Notes under the pieces: model-generated
The model's database searches: none
Seen by the model: only the letters and a program-made list of their open reading frames with translations
Told to the model about the DNA's origin: nothing
Program-made: the position numbers and the translations under genes
Origin: an uncultured Halomonas sp.
GTDB taxonomy: Bacteria > Pseudomonadota > Gammaproteobacteria > Pseudomonadales > Halomonadaceae
DNA length: 64,000 nucleotides
Reading direction: 5' to 3'
Assembly (NCBI RefSeq): GCF_947493865.1
Contig: NZ_CANLTC010000004.1
Span: 230,999 to 294,998 of the forward strand
Shown here: positions 26,609 through 36,149 of the stretch, piece after piece
How the letters are laid out: each line of letters starts with the position of its first letter
How positions within the stretch are numbered: position 1 is the first letter of the stretch

Positions 26609-27733
26609 ATGGATTTTTCCCTGAGCGACGAGCAGCGCATGCTCGACGAAACCGTGACTCGCCTGGTCGCCGATCGCTGTAACCCCGAGCAGCGCCGCAC
26701 GCTGATCCAGGAGCGTAGTACTGCCCTTTCCTCGCTATGGCACACCTTCGCCGAATTAGGCCTTCTGGCGATGCCCTTCCGCGAGGAGGCTGGAGGTTTG
26801 GGGGGTGATGGTATCGATCTGATGCTTATCATGCAGGCTCTGGGCCGAGGCCTGGTACCCGAGGCCTATCTCGACGGCCTGTTGATCCCTGGCATGCTGC
26901 TTGCCGAACTGGCCGATGATAGTCAATGCGAACAGTGGCTGGCTCCTCTATTGGAAGGCGAGCATCAACTCGCCCTGGCTTGGCACGAAACCGCCAGCCG
27001 CTACGATATCGACACTCCGGCTACTCGCGCCGAACGCAGCGGAGAAGGCTGGCATCTACAAGGGCGCAAGCAGGTGGTACTCAACGCCCCAAGGGCGATC
27101 GCACTGCTGGTGACCGCGGGACTCAACGACGGCTCTCTCGGCCTTTTCCTGGTCCCCGCTGACGGCGACAGCCTACAGCGTCGGAACTACACCACATTTG
27201 ATGACCAGCAGGCCAGCGATATTGATTTCGATACTGAACTACCTGCTTCGGCCCTGCTGGCCAACGGTGATCGCCTGCTCGTTGCACTTGGCGAGACTCT
27301 CGCTCATGGGCGAGCCGCCCTGTGTGCTGAAGCCGTGGGCGCCATGGAAGTCGCCTGTGAACAAACCCTGGAGTACCTCAAGGAACGCCAGCAGTTCGGT
27401 GCTCCGTTGAGTCGCCAGCAAGCGCTGCAACACCGCATGGTCGATATGCACCTGCATCTCGAGCAAGCCCGTTCGATGGCGATTCTCGCCGCTACCAGCC
27501 TGACGCTGCCTGAAGAGCAGCGCGACTATCGCATCGCCGCCGCCAAGGCCTATGTCGGCGAGGCCGCACAGTTCGTCGCCGAACAAGCCATTCAACTACA
27601 CGGCGGTATGGGCATGACCGAGGAGTGCCATGTCGCTCACTATGCCAAGCGGCTGATCTTGCTCGACCAGGCCCTGGGGGATCGCGACTACCATCTCGAA
27701 ACCGTCATGGCCCACCTCGACTCGGCGGCCTGA
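26609..27733 (+). CDS. acyl-CoA dehydrogenase, probable non-catalytic partner subunit
   Basis: A 374-residue ACAD-fold protein (MDFSLSDEQRMLDETV at the N terminus, LKERQQFGAPLSRQQALQHRM, QAIQLHGGMGMTEEC). Neither catalytic glutamate position holds Glu: the YEGT site reads LDQALGD and the alternative site reads AHGRAAL. This matches the small subunits of heteromeric ACADs (PimD type), which bind FAD jointly with the partner. AAGGAG lies five bases before ATG 26609, and it follows the large-subunit gene by 9 bp. Confidence 0.88.
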   Translation: MDFSLSDEQRMLDETVTRLVADRCNPEQRRTLIQERSTALSSLWHTFAELGLLAMPFREEAGGLGGDGIDLMLIMQALGRGLVPEAYLDGLLIPGMLLAELADDSQCEQWLAPLLEGEHQLALAWHETASRYDIDTPATRAERSGEGWHLQGRKQVVLNAPRAIALLVTAGLNDGSLGLFLVPADGDSLQRRNYTTFDDQQASDIDFDTELPASALLANGDRLLVALGETLAHGRAALCAEAVGAMEVACEQTLEYLKERQQFGAPLSRQQALQHRMVDMHLHLEQARSMAILAATSLTLPEEQRDYRIAAAKAYVGEAAQFVAEQAIQLHGGMGMTEECHVAHYAKRLILLDQALGDRDYHLETVMAHLDSAA

Positions 27734-27769
27734 TGACTTCCCGTGGTTGAACAATCTCCTGGAGGCGAT

Positions 27770-29437
27770 ATGGAACGTGAATCAATGGATTTCGATGTGG
27801 TCATTGTCGGCGCGGGACCCGCGGGGCTCTCCGCCGCCTGCCGCTTGATGCAGCAGGCGGGTGAGGCCGAGCGCGAACTCAGCGTATGCGTGGTCGAGAA
27901 AGGCTCCGAGGTCGGCGCGCATATTCTCTCCGGGGCGGTATTCGAGCCCCGGGCGCTGACCGAGCTCTTCCCGGACTGGGCCGAGCGTGGCGCACCATTG
28001 ACCGTTCCTGCGACCCGGGATGAGGTGCATCTGCTCAAGAATGCCGAATCGACCCAGAAGCTGCCCAATGCCCTGGTGCCCAAGACCATGCACAACGTCG
28101 GCGGGGAGACGCCGAATTACGTGATCAGCGCCGGCAACCTGTGCCGCTGGCTGGGCGAACAGGCCGAGGCCCTGGGGGTGGAGATCTTCCCCGGCTTTGC
28201 CGCCCAGGAAGCCCTGATCGATGATGAGGGCGTCGTACGCGGCATCGTCACCGGTGACATGGGCGTGGCCGCCGACGGCAGCGAGAAGAGCGGCTATATG
28301 CCGGGCATGGAGCTGCGTGGCAAATATACCCTGTTCGCCGAAGGCTCCCGCGGCCATATCGGCAAGCGTCTGATCGAGCGCTTCAAGCTCGATGAGGGCA
28401 AGGATCCGCAGCACTACGGCATCGGTTTGAAGGAGCTGTGGGACGTGCCCGCCGAGGTGCATGAACCGGGATTGGTGTTGCACGGCTCCGGCTGGCCCCT
28501 GGACAAGAACGCCCACGGCGGTTTCTTTCTCTATCACGGCGAGAACCAGCAGGTGATGGTCGGCCTGATCATCGATCTGAGCTATGCCAATCCCTACCTG
28601 TCACCCTTCGATGAATTCCAGCGCCTGAAGCACCATCCACTGCTCAAGCAGTATCTCGAAGGCGGCAAGCGTGTTGCCTATGGCGCCCGGGCGATCACCA
28701 AGGGCGGACTCAACTGCCTGCCGAAGATGACCTTTCCCGGCGGCCTGTTGATCGGTTGCGATGCGGGTACGTTGAACTTTGCCAAGATCAAGGGGCTGCA
28801 CACGGCGATGAAGTCCGGGATGCTGGCAGCGGAGACGGTGTTCAAAGCATTGGGCCAGGCGGACGAAGCCGATGCGGGGGGCAAGGAACTGACCGGCTTC
28901 ACCGACAAGTGGGAGGCGAGCTGGGCCTATCAGGAGCTCAAGCAGACCGCCAGCTTCGGTCCGGCGATTCACAAGTACGGCACTGTCGGGGGCGGCGCCT
29001 ATAATTTCGTCGATCAGCTTTTCAAGGGCAAGCTACCCTCGCTTCACGACACGAGCCCGGATTACGCCAAGCTCACCCCGGCGGATCAGGCCAAGAAGAT
29101 CGACTATCCCAAGCCGGATGGCAAACTCTCCTTCGACAAGCCCTCCTCGGTGTTCATGTCCAATACCAACCACGACGAGGATCAGCCCTGCCATCTGCGC
29201 CTGAGCGATCCGGACATCCCGATTGGCGACAACCTGCCGACGTACGACGAGCCGGCTCAGCGCTACTGCCCGGTCGGAGTCTACGAAGTGGTGGAAGATG
29301 ATGCGGGCAAGCCACGCTTCCAGATCAACTTCCAGAACTGCATTCACTGCAAGACCTGCGATATCAAGGACCCGGCCCAGAACATCACCTGGGTGCCGCC
29401 GGAGGGGGGTGGCGGGCCTAACTACCCCAACATGTAG
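27770..29437 (+). CDS. electron transfer flavoprotein-ubiquinone oxidoreductase
   Basis: ETF-QO passes electrons from acyl-CoA dehydrogenases, via ETF, to membrane ubiquinone. The 555-residue product has an N-terminal FAD motif VVIVGAGPAGLSAA, the quinone-binding and amphipathic middle part, and a C-terminal 4Fe-4S ferredoxin segment with CHLRLSDP and CIHCKTCDIKDPAQNI. Start is ATG 27770 with GGAGG four bases upstream; an in-frame ATG nine codons earlier is less likely. It belongs with etfA and etfB, encoded about 2.5 kb downstream on the other strand. Confidence 0.96.
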   Translation: MERESMDFDVVIVGAGPAGLSAACRLMQQAGEAERELSVCVVEKGSEVGAHILSGAVFEPRALTELFPDWAERGAPLTVPATRDEVHLLKNAESTQKLPNALVPKTMHNVGGETPNYVISAGNLCRWLGEQAEALGVEIFPGFAAQEALIDDEGVVRGIVTGDMGVAADGSEKSGYMPGMELRGKYTLFAEGSRGHIGKRLIERFKLDEGKDPQHYGIGLKELWDVPAEVHEPGLVLHGSGWPLDKNAHGGFFLYHGENQQVMVGLIIDLSYANPYLSPFDEFQRLKHHPLLKQYLEGGKRVAYGARAITKGGLNCLPKMTFPGGLLIGCDAGTLNFAKIKGLHTAMKSGMLAAETVFKALGQADEADAGGKELTGFTDKWEASWAYQELKQTASFGPAIHKYGTVGGGAYNFVDQLFKGKLPSLHDTSPDYAKLTPADQAKKIDYPKPDGKLSFDKPSSVFMSNTNHDEDQPCHLRLSDPDIPIGDNLPTYDEPAQRYCPVGVYEVVEDDAGKPRFQINFQNCIHCKTCDIKDPAQNITWVPPEGGGGPNYPNM

Positions 29438-29519
29438 GATGTCAGTACATTGCTAACGCCAGGCATTGAATGAATGAGCTGACCGGCGTTTTGTTTATAA
29501 TAGGTTTATGAGGTTCCAC

Positions 29520-30293
29520 ATGCCTTCCAACAACATCATCGAGGTGGATCGTCACGATGACGCCATCGTCGAAATCCGCCTGAACCGCCCGGAAGTGCGC
29601 AATGCCTTGAATGAGACCACCGCCCTGTCACTCAATGCCGCTCTACAAGCGGTAGCCGAAGATGCCGGTGTGCGCTGCGTGATTCTAAGCGGCGAAGGCG
29701 TTAGCTTCTGTGCCGGTGCCGATATCGGTGAGTTCGAGTCGGGCTCGACCACTCCCGCCAGCGAACGCCTCGCTACCCTGTTCAAGCCAGCGCTTTTGCG
29801 CATCGTCGAAATGCCCAAGCCGGTGATCGCTGCGGTCAATGGAGCCGCCGCGGGCATCGGTGTTGCCTATGTACTGGCCAGCGATATGGTGCTGATGGCC
29901 CGCTCCGCCTATCTCAAGCTAGCCTTCATCGATATCGGCCTGATCCCCGATGGCGGCATCACCTGGCATCTGGTACGACGTGTCGGTCATGCGCGAGCCT
30001 TCGAGCTGGCAGCCACCGCCGCACCGATCGATGCCGAAATCTGTCAAATGCTGGGCCTGACCAACCATGTCGTCGATGACGAGTCTTTACACAAAGAAGC
30101 GCTACGCTGGGCACGCTTGCTGGTATCGCAACCAGGCCAAGCCATCGCCCACACCAAGCAGGCCTTGCGTTTCTCGGCTCTAAGTGATCTGGAGACCGCC
30201 TTCGAACACGAAGGCCACCTGCAGGATGCGTGCAAGGCGTCAACGGAGTTCGTCACACGAATCGCGGCATTCCATGACGCTCGCAGGCGCTAA
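29520..30293 (+). CDS. enoyl-CoA hydratase/isomerase
   Basis: A 257-residue crotonase-family protein. The oxyanion-hole segments are present (CAGADIGEFE and NGAAAGIGVAYVLASDM), but at the two catalytic Glu positions the sequence has GIGVAY and FIDIGLIPDGG, where Asp replaces the second Glu. This resembles PaaG-type isomerases, which keep only one acidic residue, so isomerase activity on unsaturated intermediates is as likely as hydration. Start ATG 29520 has GAGG six bases upstream. It follows ETF-QO by 82 bp and ends at a bidirectional terminator. Confidence 0.85.
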   Translation: MPSNNIIEVDRHDDAIVEIRLNRPEVRNALNETTALSLNAALQAVAEDAGVRCVILSGEGVSFCAGADIGEFESGSTTPASERLATLFKPALLRIVEMPKPVIAAVNGAAAGIGVAYVLASDMVLMARSAYLKLAFIDIGLIPDGGITWHLVRRVGHARAFELAATAAPIDAEICQMLGLTNHVVDDESLHKEALRWARLLVSQPGQAIAHTKQALRFSALSDLETAFEHEGHLQDACKASTEFVTRIAAFHDARRR

Positions 30294-30309
30294 CACCACC
30301 CATCAAAAA

Positions 30310-30332
30310 GGCCCCGTATGCGGGGCCGAAGC
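30310..30332. terminator. bidirectional terminator between the hydratase and porin genes
   Basis: A perfect 7-bp stem GGCCCCG / CGGGGCC with a 4-nt loop lies between convergent genes. On the minus strand it is followed by TTTTT, so it is a good terminator for the porin gene. Confidence 0.8.
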
Positions 30333-30359
30333 GATCGAGATAGTGGCAACGAAGAGAAG

Positions 30360-31628
30360 TTAGAAGTCGTATTGTGCCGAAAAGTGCACCCGATTCAGAT
30401 CGAAGCTGTCGCCATCGACTTCCTCGAGGTCGAAGCGCTGATACTCGATGCCATAGGTAGTCTGTGCCATTGGCGACCACATTAGATTGACGAAGGTTGT
30501 GTCGTAGCTGTCGGTCATGTCGCCCGCCCCCTCCTCATCCAGTCCGGTCCGCGAATAGGCCAGCGAGCTGCGTAAATTATCGGTCCAGTAATGACGATAG
30601 ATCGCCGAGGCGCCCCAGGCATCGACGCCCTCGATCTCGCCGTTATCGGTCTGAGAATCCGGGTAAGGACGCAGCCCCATGTAACGACCCAGGCTGCCAT
30701 AGTTGGCTTGCAGGCGGATGTCGTCCTTGCCGAAGGTCGGAAAGCGTCCGGTCACGCTATAAGCATCGCCCCACTCGCTATCGTCGTCGATGCCATCATC
30801 GACCTCGAGCCTGCGCGCCAGAGCAGCGATGGATGCATGGCCCCAGTCGCCGTCGAAGTTCACCCGACCAACGATATCCGGCACCGACTGATCGTCACCA
30901 CCGTCTTCGGGGTTCTCTAAAGAGAACTGCAGGCTGCCGCCATCGAACGGCTGGGTGTAACGCAACTGTGTCTGACGCACGAAGATGACGCTGGCCTGCT
31001 GGCCGAAAGCATCGACCTCACCCAGGCCATTGAGATCCATAAAGGTCGACCAGGTCTGGCCGGCCAGCCAATTGCCCCAACTGCCGTAAGCATGGCGCAG
31101 TCGCGGCGCATAGGAGTTGCTGACGAACTCATTGGCTTCATCATCGGCGCCGTAGAAATCGACCTCGACGAAGGTATTGAGCGTGTCTCCCGCTACCGGC
31201 GTGCTGGTACCTACATTTACCCGGCTCTGGCGGGCACTGAAACTGTTGCGGACTCCTTCATCTTCATTCATTTCCGTACGCAAGGAGCTGGGTGTGACGA
31301 TTTCACTGGCCTTGCCGTCGCCGTAGCCATTATCGGCAAACGTCGCCTGGGCCTTGACGTAGCCGCCGATCTTGAGCGTGGTTTCACCGATCTTGAGACC
31401 GCCACCCGGCGCTTTTGTCACAACATTGTCACTGACTGTGGCAACTTCCTTTTCGGTGGTTTGTTGCTGCGACTTGAGTTCGTCGATCTGCGCCTGGAGC
31501 GCCTCCATTTGTGCCTGCAAGGCCTCGATATCGATAGGAGGCGTCTGCGCATTGGCTAGCCCCAGCGGTAGCATCAGTGATGCCCCGATCGCCGTGACGG
31601 TTGTTATCTTTCTAATAGGCTTGAACAT
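30360..31628 (-). CDS. outer-membrane porin of DcaP type
   Basis: A 422-residue beta-barrel protein with a signal peptide (ITTVTAIGASLMLPLGLANA, cleavage before QTPP), a short coiled coil (LQAQMEALQAQIDELKSQ) that would trimerise the periplasmic end, then KIGGYVKAQATF, the typical first strand of the DcaP family, alternating strands, and a C-terminal Phe (HFSAQYDF). DcaP of Acinetobacter is tied to dicarboxylic-acid use and takes up negatively charged compounds. Start ATG 31628 follows GGGGAT. The site TATTGCTTTGCGATAG at about 31,792 (13 of 16 matches to the cluster operator) lies about 160 bp upstream. Confidence 0.86.
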   Translation of the reverse strand: MFKPIRKITTVTAIGASLMLPLGLANAQTPPIDIEALQAQMEALQAQIDELKSQQQTTEKEVATVSDNVVTKAPGGGLKIGETTLKIGGYVKAQATFADNGYGDGKASEIVTPSSLRTEMNEDEGVRNSFSARQSRVNVGTSTPVAGDTLNTFVEVDFYGADDEANEFVSNSYAPRLRHAYGSWGNWLAGQTWSTFMDLNGLGEVDAFGQQASVIFVRQTQLRYTQPFDGGSLQFSLENPEDGGDDQSVPDIVGRVNFDGDWGHASIAALARRLEVDDGIDDDSEWGDAYSVTGRFPTFGKDDIRLQANYGSLGRYMGLRPYPDSQTDNGEIEGVDAWGASAIYRHYWTDNLRSSLAYSRTGLDEEGAGDMTDSYDTTFVNLMWSPMAQTTYGIEYQRFDLEEVDGDSFDLNRVHFSAQYDF

Positions 31629-31869
31629 GATGATCCCCATTGTTTTTTTAGGTGCGCAACGCCCCTGCCCGGTGCAGGCTAAGCATCGGCGTGGTGGAGG
31701 TGTCACGCGGGTTTGGCCCTGCACGAAACGTTGGGCCGTTGGATCGGGAGCTAGGCCCCGCTGCCGCACCGGTTTGGCGCTTGCTCGGTTATTGCTTTGC
31801 GATAGATGACACTCGACTAACTCGCTTTTTTATAATTGGCAGTAGTGGCTTGAAAGAACCGCTCTTCCT

Positions 31870-32808
31870 TTACAACTTTTGCTCAAGCTCCGGCAATATC
31901 TCGAACAGATCCCCCACCAGGCCATAGTCCGCCACCTGGAAGATCGGCGCGTCCTCGTCCTTGTTGATGGCGACGATCACCTTGGAGTCCTTCATTCCCG
32001 CCAGGTGCTGGATGGCCCCACTGATGCCCACGGCGATGTACAGCTCCGGGGCGACGATCTTGCCGGTCTGACCGACCTGATAGTCGTTGGGCACGAAACC
32101 GGCATCTACCGCGGCACGGGAGGCGCCGATGGCGGCACCGAGCTTGTCGGCGATGCCTTCGAGCAGCTTGAAGTTCTCGCCGTTGCCCATGCCGCGCCCG
32201 CCGGAGACCACGACCTTGGCACCGCCGAGTTCCGGGCGTTCGCTCTTGGCCAGTTCTTCGTCGACGAAGCGCGACAGACTGTTGTCGACCACGGTATCGA
32301 CGGGCTCGATGGCGGCATCGTTACCTTGGCCGACCCCATCGAAGGCGGTGGTGCGGATGGTCATGACCTTGAGATCGTCACTGCTTTGCACCGTGGCGAT
32401 GGCGTTGCCGGCGTAGATGGGCCGCTTGAAGGTGTCCGCGCTGTCTACCGCCATTACCTCGGAGAGCTGTGACACGTCCTTGAGGGCGGCCAGGCGCGGC
32501 AGTACGTTCTTGCCTTGAGTGGAGGCGCTGGTCAGCACGTAGGCGTAGTCATCCGCGAGACTGACCAATAGATCCGCCAGGGGTTCGGCCAGCTGGTGGC
32601 CATAGACGGCGTTGTCCGCGACCCGTACCCGGGTCACGCCGTCAAGCTTGGCTGCGGCCTCGGCGACGCTGCCGATGTTTTCGCCTGCCACCAGCAGGTC
32701 AATGTCGCCACCGGCGTGCTCGGCAATCTGCTGAGCGGCCGCGACGACGCTGGCGGTGGCATCGTCCAGATGGCCGTCGTGATGATCGGCCAGTACCAAT
32801 AGGCTCAT
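31870..32808 (-). CDS. etfA: electron transfer flavoprotein alpha subunit
   Basis: Binds the FAD of the ETF heterodimer that accepts electrons from acyl-CoA dehydrogenases. The 312-residue protein shows [15 protein letters not shown], the FAD-binding [20 protein letters not shown], and [21 protein letters not shown] near the end, all diagnostic. Start ATG 32808 has AAGGAG eight bases upstream and lies 14 bp after etfB, so the two are one operon. Confidence 0.97.
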   Translation of the reverse strand: MSLLVLADHHDGHLDDATASVVAAAQQIAEHAGGDIDLLVAGENIGSVAEAAAKLDGVTRVRVADNAVYGHQLAEPLADLLVSLADDYAYVLTSASTQGKNVLPRLAALKDVSQLSEVMAVDSADTFKRPIYAGNAIATVQSSDDLKVMTIRTTAFDGVGQGNDAAIEPVDTVVDNSLSRFVDEELAKSERPELGGAKVVVSGGRGMGNGENFKLLEGIADKLGAAIGASRAAVDAGFVPNDYQVGQTGKIVAPELYIAVGISGAIQHLAGMKDSKVIVAINKDEDAPIFQVADYGLVGDLFEILPELEQKL

Positions 32809-32822
32809 GAAATCAGCTCCTT

Positions 32823-33572
32823 TCAAAGCACTTTGGCTTCGTTCTTGAGTTTGTCGACCAGCTCGTCCACGGAGCCAACCTTGATGCCGCCCTTGCGCTC
32901 CGCCGGGGTCTCGACCTTGAGCAGGCTGACCTTGGACGCTACCTCGACGCCGAGATCCGCCGGGCTCTTGGTGTCCAAGGGCTTCTTCTTGGCCTTCATG
33001 ATGTCCGGCAGCTTGGCATAGCGCGGTTCGTTCAGACGCAGGTCGGTAGTGATGATGGCCGGCAGGCTGAGTTCGAGGCGTTGCAGGCCGCCGTCGATCT
33101 CCCGGGTGACCTGGAGCTTGTCGTCCTGGACCTCGAGCTTGGAGGCGAAGGTACCCTGGGGCAGACCGGTCAGGGCGGCAAGCATCTGGCCGGTCTGGTT
33201 GTTGTCGGTATCGATGGCCTGCTTGCCGAGGATGGTCAGTTGGGGCTGTTCCTCGTCGATGACCTTTTTCAGCAGCTTGGCCACCGCCAGGGACTCGACC
33301 CGCTCGTCGGTTTCAATATGAATGGCCCGATCGGCGCCCAGGGCCAGGGCGGTCCTGAGCTGTTCCTGAGCGGCCTTGGGGCCAATGGAGACGGCCACCA
33401 CTTCCGTGGCCACGCCCTGCTCCTTGAGACGCACCGCTTCCTCTACGGCGATCTCGCAGAAGGGGTTCATGGCCATCTTGACGTTGGTGAGATCGACGTC
33501 GGAGTGATCGGTCTTGACGCGAATCTTGACGTTGTAATCGATGACGCGTTTGACCGCGACGAGAATTTTCAT
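32823..33572 (-). CDS. etfB: electron transfer flavoprotein beta subunit
   Basis: Binds AMP and partners with EtfA. The 249-residue protein has [36 protein letters not shown] and the ETF-beta signature region around [18 protein letters not shown]. Start ATG 33572 follows GGGAGGTGATC; an in-frame GTG is part of that ribosome-binding site. A perfect operator-like palindrome lies 24 bp upstream, so the operon etfB-etfA is probably induced with the rest of the cluster. Confidence 0.97.
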   Translation of the reverse strand: MKILVAVKRVIDYNVKIRVKTDHSDVDLTNVKMAMNPFCEIAVEEAVRLKEQGVATEVVAVSIGPKAAQEQLRTALALGADRAIHIETDERVESLAVAKLLKKVIDEEQPQLTILGKQAIDTDNNQTGQMLAALTGLPQGTFASKLEVQDDKLQVTREIDGGLQRLELSLPAIITTDLRLNEPRYAKLPDIMKAKKKPLDTKSPADLGVEVASKVSLLKVETPAERKGGIKVGSVDELVDKLKNEAKVL

Positions 33573-33595
33573 GATCACCTCCCATTTATTTCTCT

Positions 33596-33616
33596 ATGCG
33601 AAATAGTGTTTCGCAT
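33596..33616. promoter_or_regulatory. perfect palindrome upstream of etfB
   Basis: Two perfect 8-bp arms, ATGCGAAA and TTTCGCAT, flank a 5-bp spacer. The half-site AT(A/G)CGAAA is shared with the sites at 23,688, 39,439 and 39,533. Its place 24 bp before etfB fits a repressor or activator site. An IclR-family protein is encoded in the same cluster. Confidence 0.65.
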
Positions 33617-33756
33617 TTAAAAAAGACGATAAAGTCCTAGTGCTCATGCCGTCAAGCCTGTAGATGCGTGTCTATACCAAAGGTGTAGAGTCGGCCAATT
33701 GCCTGAAACTCATTCAGCGGGAATGCAAAACCGCCTAGTAAAATTCGAACCCACCA

Positions 33757-35145
33757 CTAGATGCCGTTTGCTAATAGAAACCAGGCCGTCATTACCGGAA
33801 TCACACCCAGCATGAACAGCCCGTTCCAGCGATAGCCGATTCGCCACGAAGACACCCCGGTGAAGCGAGAGAGGATCAACATTGACGCGGTAAGAGGCGA
33901 AGACATCAGCGCCAACGTCCAGCCCACCATCAGTGATACACCGATCAAGGGTGGTGTCAGACCGGGAATATCTAGCGCAGGCAACAGACCCGCCAATAGA
34001 GTCACACTGACGATAGGGTTGAGACCGACTTGTGCTGTAGTCAAGACCAGCAGCATCGCGAAGATGGCATTCCAGACACCCAAGGGCACTATCCAGGCCA
34101 ACGAGTTCGCAAGAGCCTGCGGATCGATCAGGGCCACCCATAAATGCCCTGCGTAGCCAGCCGAACCAAGTACCACTACTTCGCTGCTCAGCGGTCCCAG
34201 CAACCATGGTAGTTGCCGGTAAAATGTCACGGCGGCAGGTATCACTCCGAGCCCGCCCAGCCGTCGGCGCTGCCAGGCTAGCCATACCCAGGAGGCCAAG
34301 GGCGCACCGACTAGCGTGGCAATCGGTAAACGCACGTCCAATAAATAGGCCAAGGCAAATACCAGCAGCACTATACCCAGCAGTAGCAGAGAAAAGCTGC
34401 CAAGAGGACGTAGTGACGGCGACGGCAAGGGTGGGTTACGGCGCGGAGGATGCGGGCCGATCAATTGATCGACCAGCCAGCCAATCAGGAAGATTACCAG
34501 GGCCGCCCCATAGGCATAAGGCGCCAGATCCCGCCATAGTACCGATGGCATGCTGGCAAGAATCACTGCCACGCCTATCCCCATAGGCGAGATCAGCGGG
34601 GCGAGGGAGAAGCCTCGCAAAAGTGCCATCAGCATGCGTCTGCGACGCACTCTCTGAACCCACTGCCGACCATTGGCTGCGGCCAGGGTGTTACTCTTCT
34701 CGATCATGCCGGCGAACAAATTGAGTACGCCGATGTTGAGGATCACCCCGAACAACCCAGAGCCCAGCGACAGAATCGGGTAGCGCCGCGCCGGAGGCTG
34801 ATGCAGCATCACCTGACCACACCGGCGCACCAGGCGTGAGCGATAAGCAGGCAACCGCAGCAAGCTGAGAGCAGCGACAAAGGTAGCGAAAAAAGCGAAA
34901 CGCCCCACCGCATCGCTCAGCAACGACCAGGGCGCTTCGATACGCCACAGGACGATCGCAGTGGTGATCCCTGCGAAACACAACAGTCCCAGCGCCATGT
35001 ACGACAGACGAGTAAACTGCGAGAGCAGATAACCGACCAGTAGGATACTCGCCAGTCCATGTGCCCAGGCGTTGCTCAGCACTAGTCCAACCAGGGTTGC
35101 CAGCATGGTACCGGCCAGTAGCGTTGCGCCCCCGCGTTGCGTCAC
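33757..35145 (-). CDS. polytopic membrane protein, putative transporter
   Basis: A 462-residue protein with about eleven or twelve hydrophobic segments and a basic cytoplasmic loop in the middle (VQRVRRRRM). I do not recognise a specific family; overall layout resembles ion-coupled organic-anion permeases (ArsB/NhaD superfamily style, with paired halves each containing a Ser/Pro-rich re-entrant-like stretch, SLAPLISPMGIGVAV and LALMSSPLTASMLI). It is the last gene of the five-gene operon with an acyl-CoA dehydrogenase, CoA ligase, thioesterase and NMO-like enzyme, overlapping the latter by 4 bp, so it may move the acid substrate or a product. Confidence 0.7.
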   Translation of the reverse strand: MTQRGGATLLAGTMLATLVGLVLSNAWAHGLASILLVGYLLSQFTRLSYMALGLLCFAGITTAIVLWRIEAPWSLLSDAVGRFAFFATFVAALSLLRLPAYRSRLVRRCGQVMLHQPPARRYPILSLGSGLFGVILNIGVLNLFAGMIEKSNTLAAANGRQWVQRVRRRRMLMALLRGFSLAPLISPMGIGVAVILASMPSVLWRDLAPYAYGAALVIFLIGWLVDQLIGPHPPRRNPPLPSPSLRPLGSFSLLLLGIVLLVFALAYLLDVRLPIATLVGAPLASWVWLAWQRRRLGGLGVIPAAVTFYRQLPWLLGPLSSEVVVLGSAGYAGHLWVALIDPQALANSLAWIVPLGVWNAIFAMLLVLTTAQVGLNPIVSVTLLAGLLPALDIPGLTPPLIGVSLMVGWTLALMSSPLTASMLILSRFTGVSSWRIGYRWNGLFMLGVIPVMTAWFLLANGI

Positions 35146-36149
35146 ACCCTATTGCCTCCCATGCCCAGGCGCGCCAGCGCTTCTTCGGCTTCCTGCTCGA
35201 GCTCGGCAACGATCTCGGCCAACGTGGCGCTACGGGTCATCAGGCCAACCCCTTGTCCAGCCGAAAGCGCCCCCTGACGCCAATCGCCGCTGGCATAGGC
35301 GGCCTTGCCCAGGGTGCCACGTACATGGGGCAGCAACTGCTGAATGTCATTGACGCCCTCGCCTTCGAGCGCCTGCACCGTCGCGGTGGTCTCGTTACGC
35401 AGCACCCGCATCGAGTTGCGTACCGACGACAGGATCAGGGTCGTGTCACTAGGCTGCGCCTCGACCAGGCGCTGCTTGTAGTCCACGTGTGCAGGAATCT
35501 CGTCGGCAACCAGAAAACGAGTGCCGATCGCCACACCCGAAGCTCCCAACGCCAGGGCTGCGACAATCTGCTCACCGCAGGCAATGCCGCCCCCCAAGGC
35601 AAAGGGGATCGCCAATGCCCGGGCGGCCAGCGCCCCCTGAACCAGCGTACCGACCGGCGACTCCCCAGGGTGGCCACCACATTCTGCCCCCACCAGGGTC
35701 ACCGCATCCACGCCGGCGGCCTCCGCTTTTAAAGCATGCCGCAGTTGCGGTACCTTGTGGACTACCCGGCAGCCACTAGCCTTGAGCGCAGCAACGTAGG
35801 CGGTTGGATCGCGCCCCGAGGTCTCCACTACGGCAATACGCTCGTCGGCAATCAGCGCCATGATCTCTTCGGTACGATCACCGGGCAGCAGCTTGGGTAG
35901 CATCGAGACATTGACACCGAAGGAACGTCCACCCAGCAATTCGCGGCAGCGCTGAATCTCATCACGCAGGGTCGCGGTATCAGGAAAGCTCGCGGCGGTA
36001 ATAAAGCCCATCATATCGCTGTTCACCGCCGCCGCCACGTAATCGGCATTGGCCAACCATTGCAAGCCAGTGGCCATGACGGGTAACCGAGTCCCCAGCA
36101 ATCGCGAAAGGGGCGTATCGCGCCAATCCCTCGGCGTGGCCAATGTCAT
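35142..36149 (-). CDS. nitronate monooxygenase-like FMN enzyme
   Basis: A 335-residue TIM-barrel flavoprotein of the nitronate monooxygenase/2-nitropropane dioxygenase family: VMATGLQWLANADYVAAAVN at the N terminus, FGVNVSML, GAECGGHPGE with the catalytic His, ALGGGIACGEQIVAALALGA and GVAIGTRFL for FMN phosphate. Relatives in degradation clusters may reduce or oxidise unusual acyl-CoAs (some act as enoyl reductases), so the nitronate activity is not assured. It overlaps both neighbours by 4 bp. Confidence 0.88.
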   Translation of the reverse strand: MTLATPRDWRDTPLSRLLGTRLPVMATGLQWLANADYVAAAVNSDMMGFITAASFPDTATLRDEIQRCRELLGGRSFGVNVSMLPKLLPGDRTEEIMALIADERIAVVETSGRDPTAYVAALKASGCRVVHKVPQLRHALKAEAAGVDAVTLVGAECGGHPGESPVGTLVQGALAARALAIPFALGGGIACGEQIVAALALGASGVAIGTRFLVADEIPAHVDYKQRLVEAQPSDTTLILSSVRNSMRVLRNETTATVQALEGEGVNDIQQLLPHVRGTLGKAAYASGDWRQGALSAGQGVGLMTRSATLAEIVAELEQEAEEALARLGMGGNRV

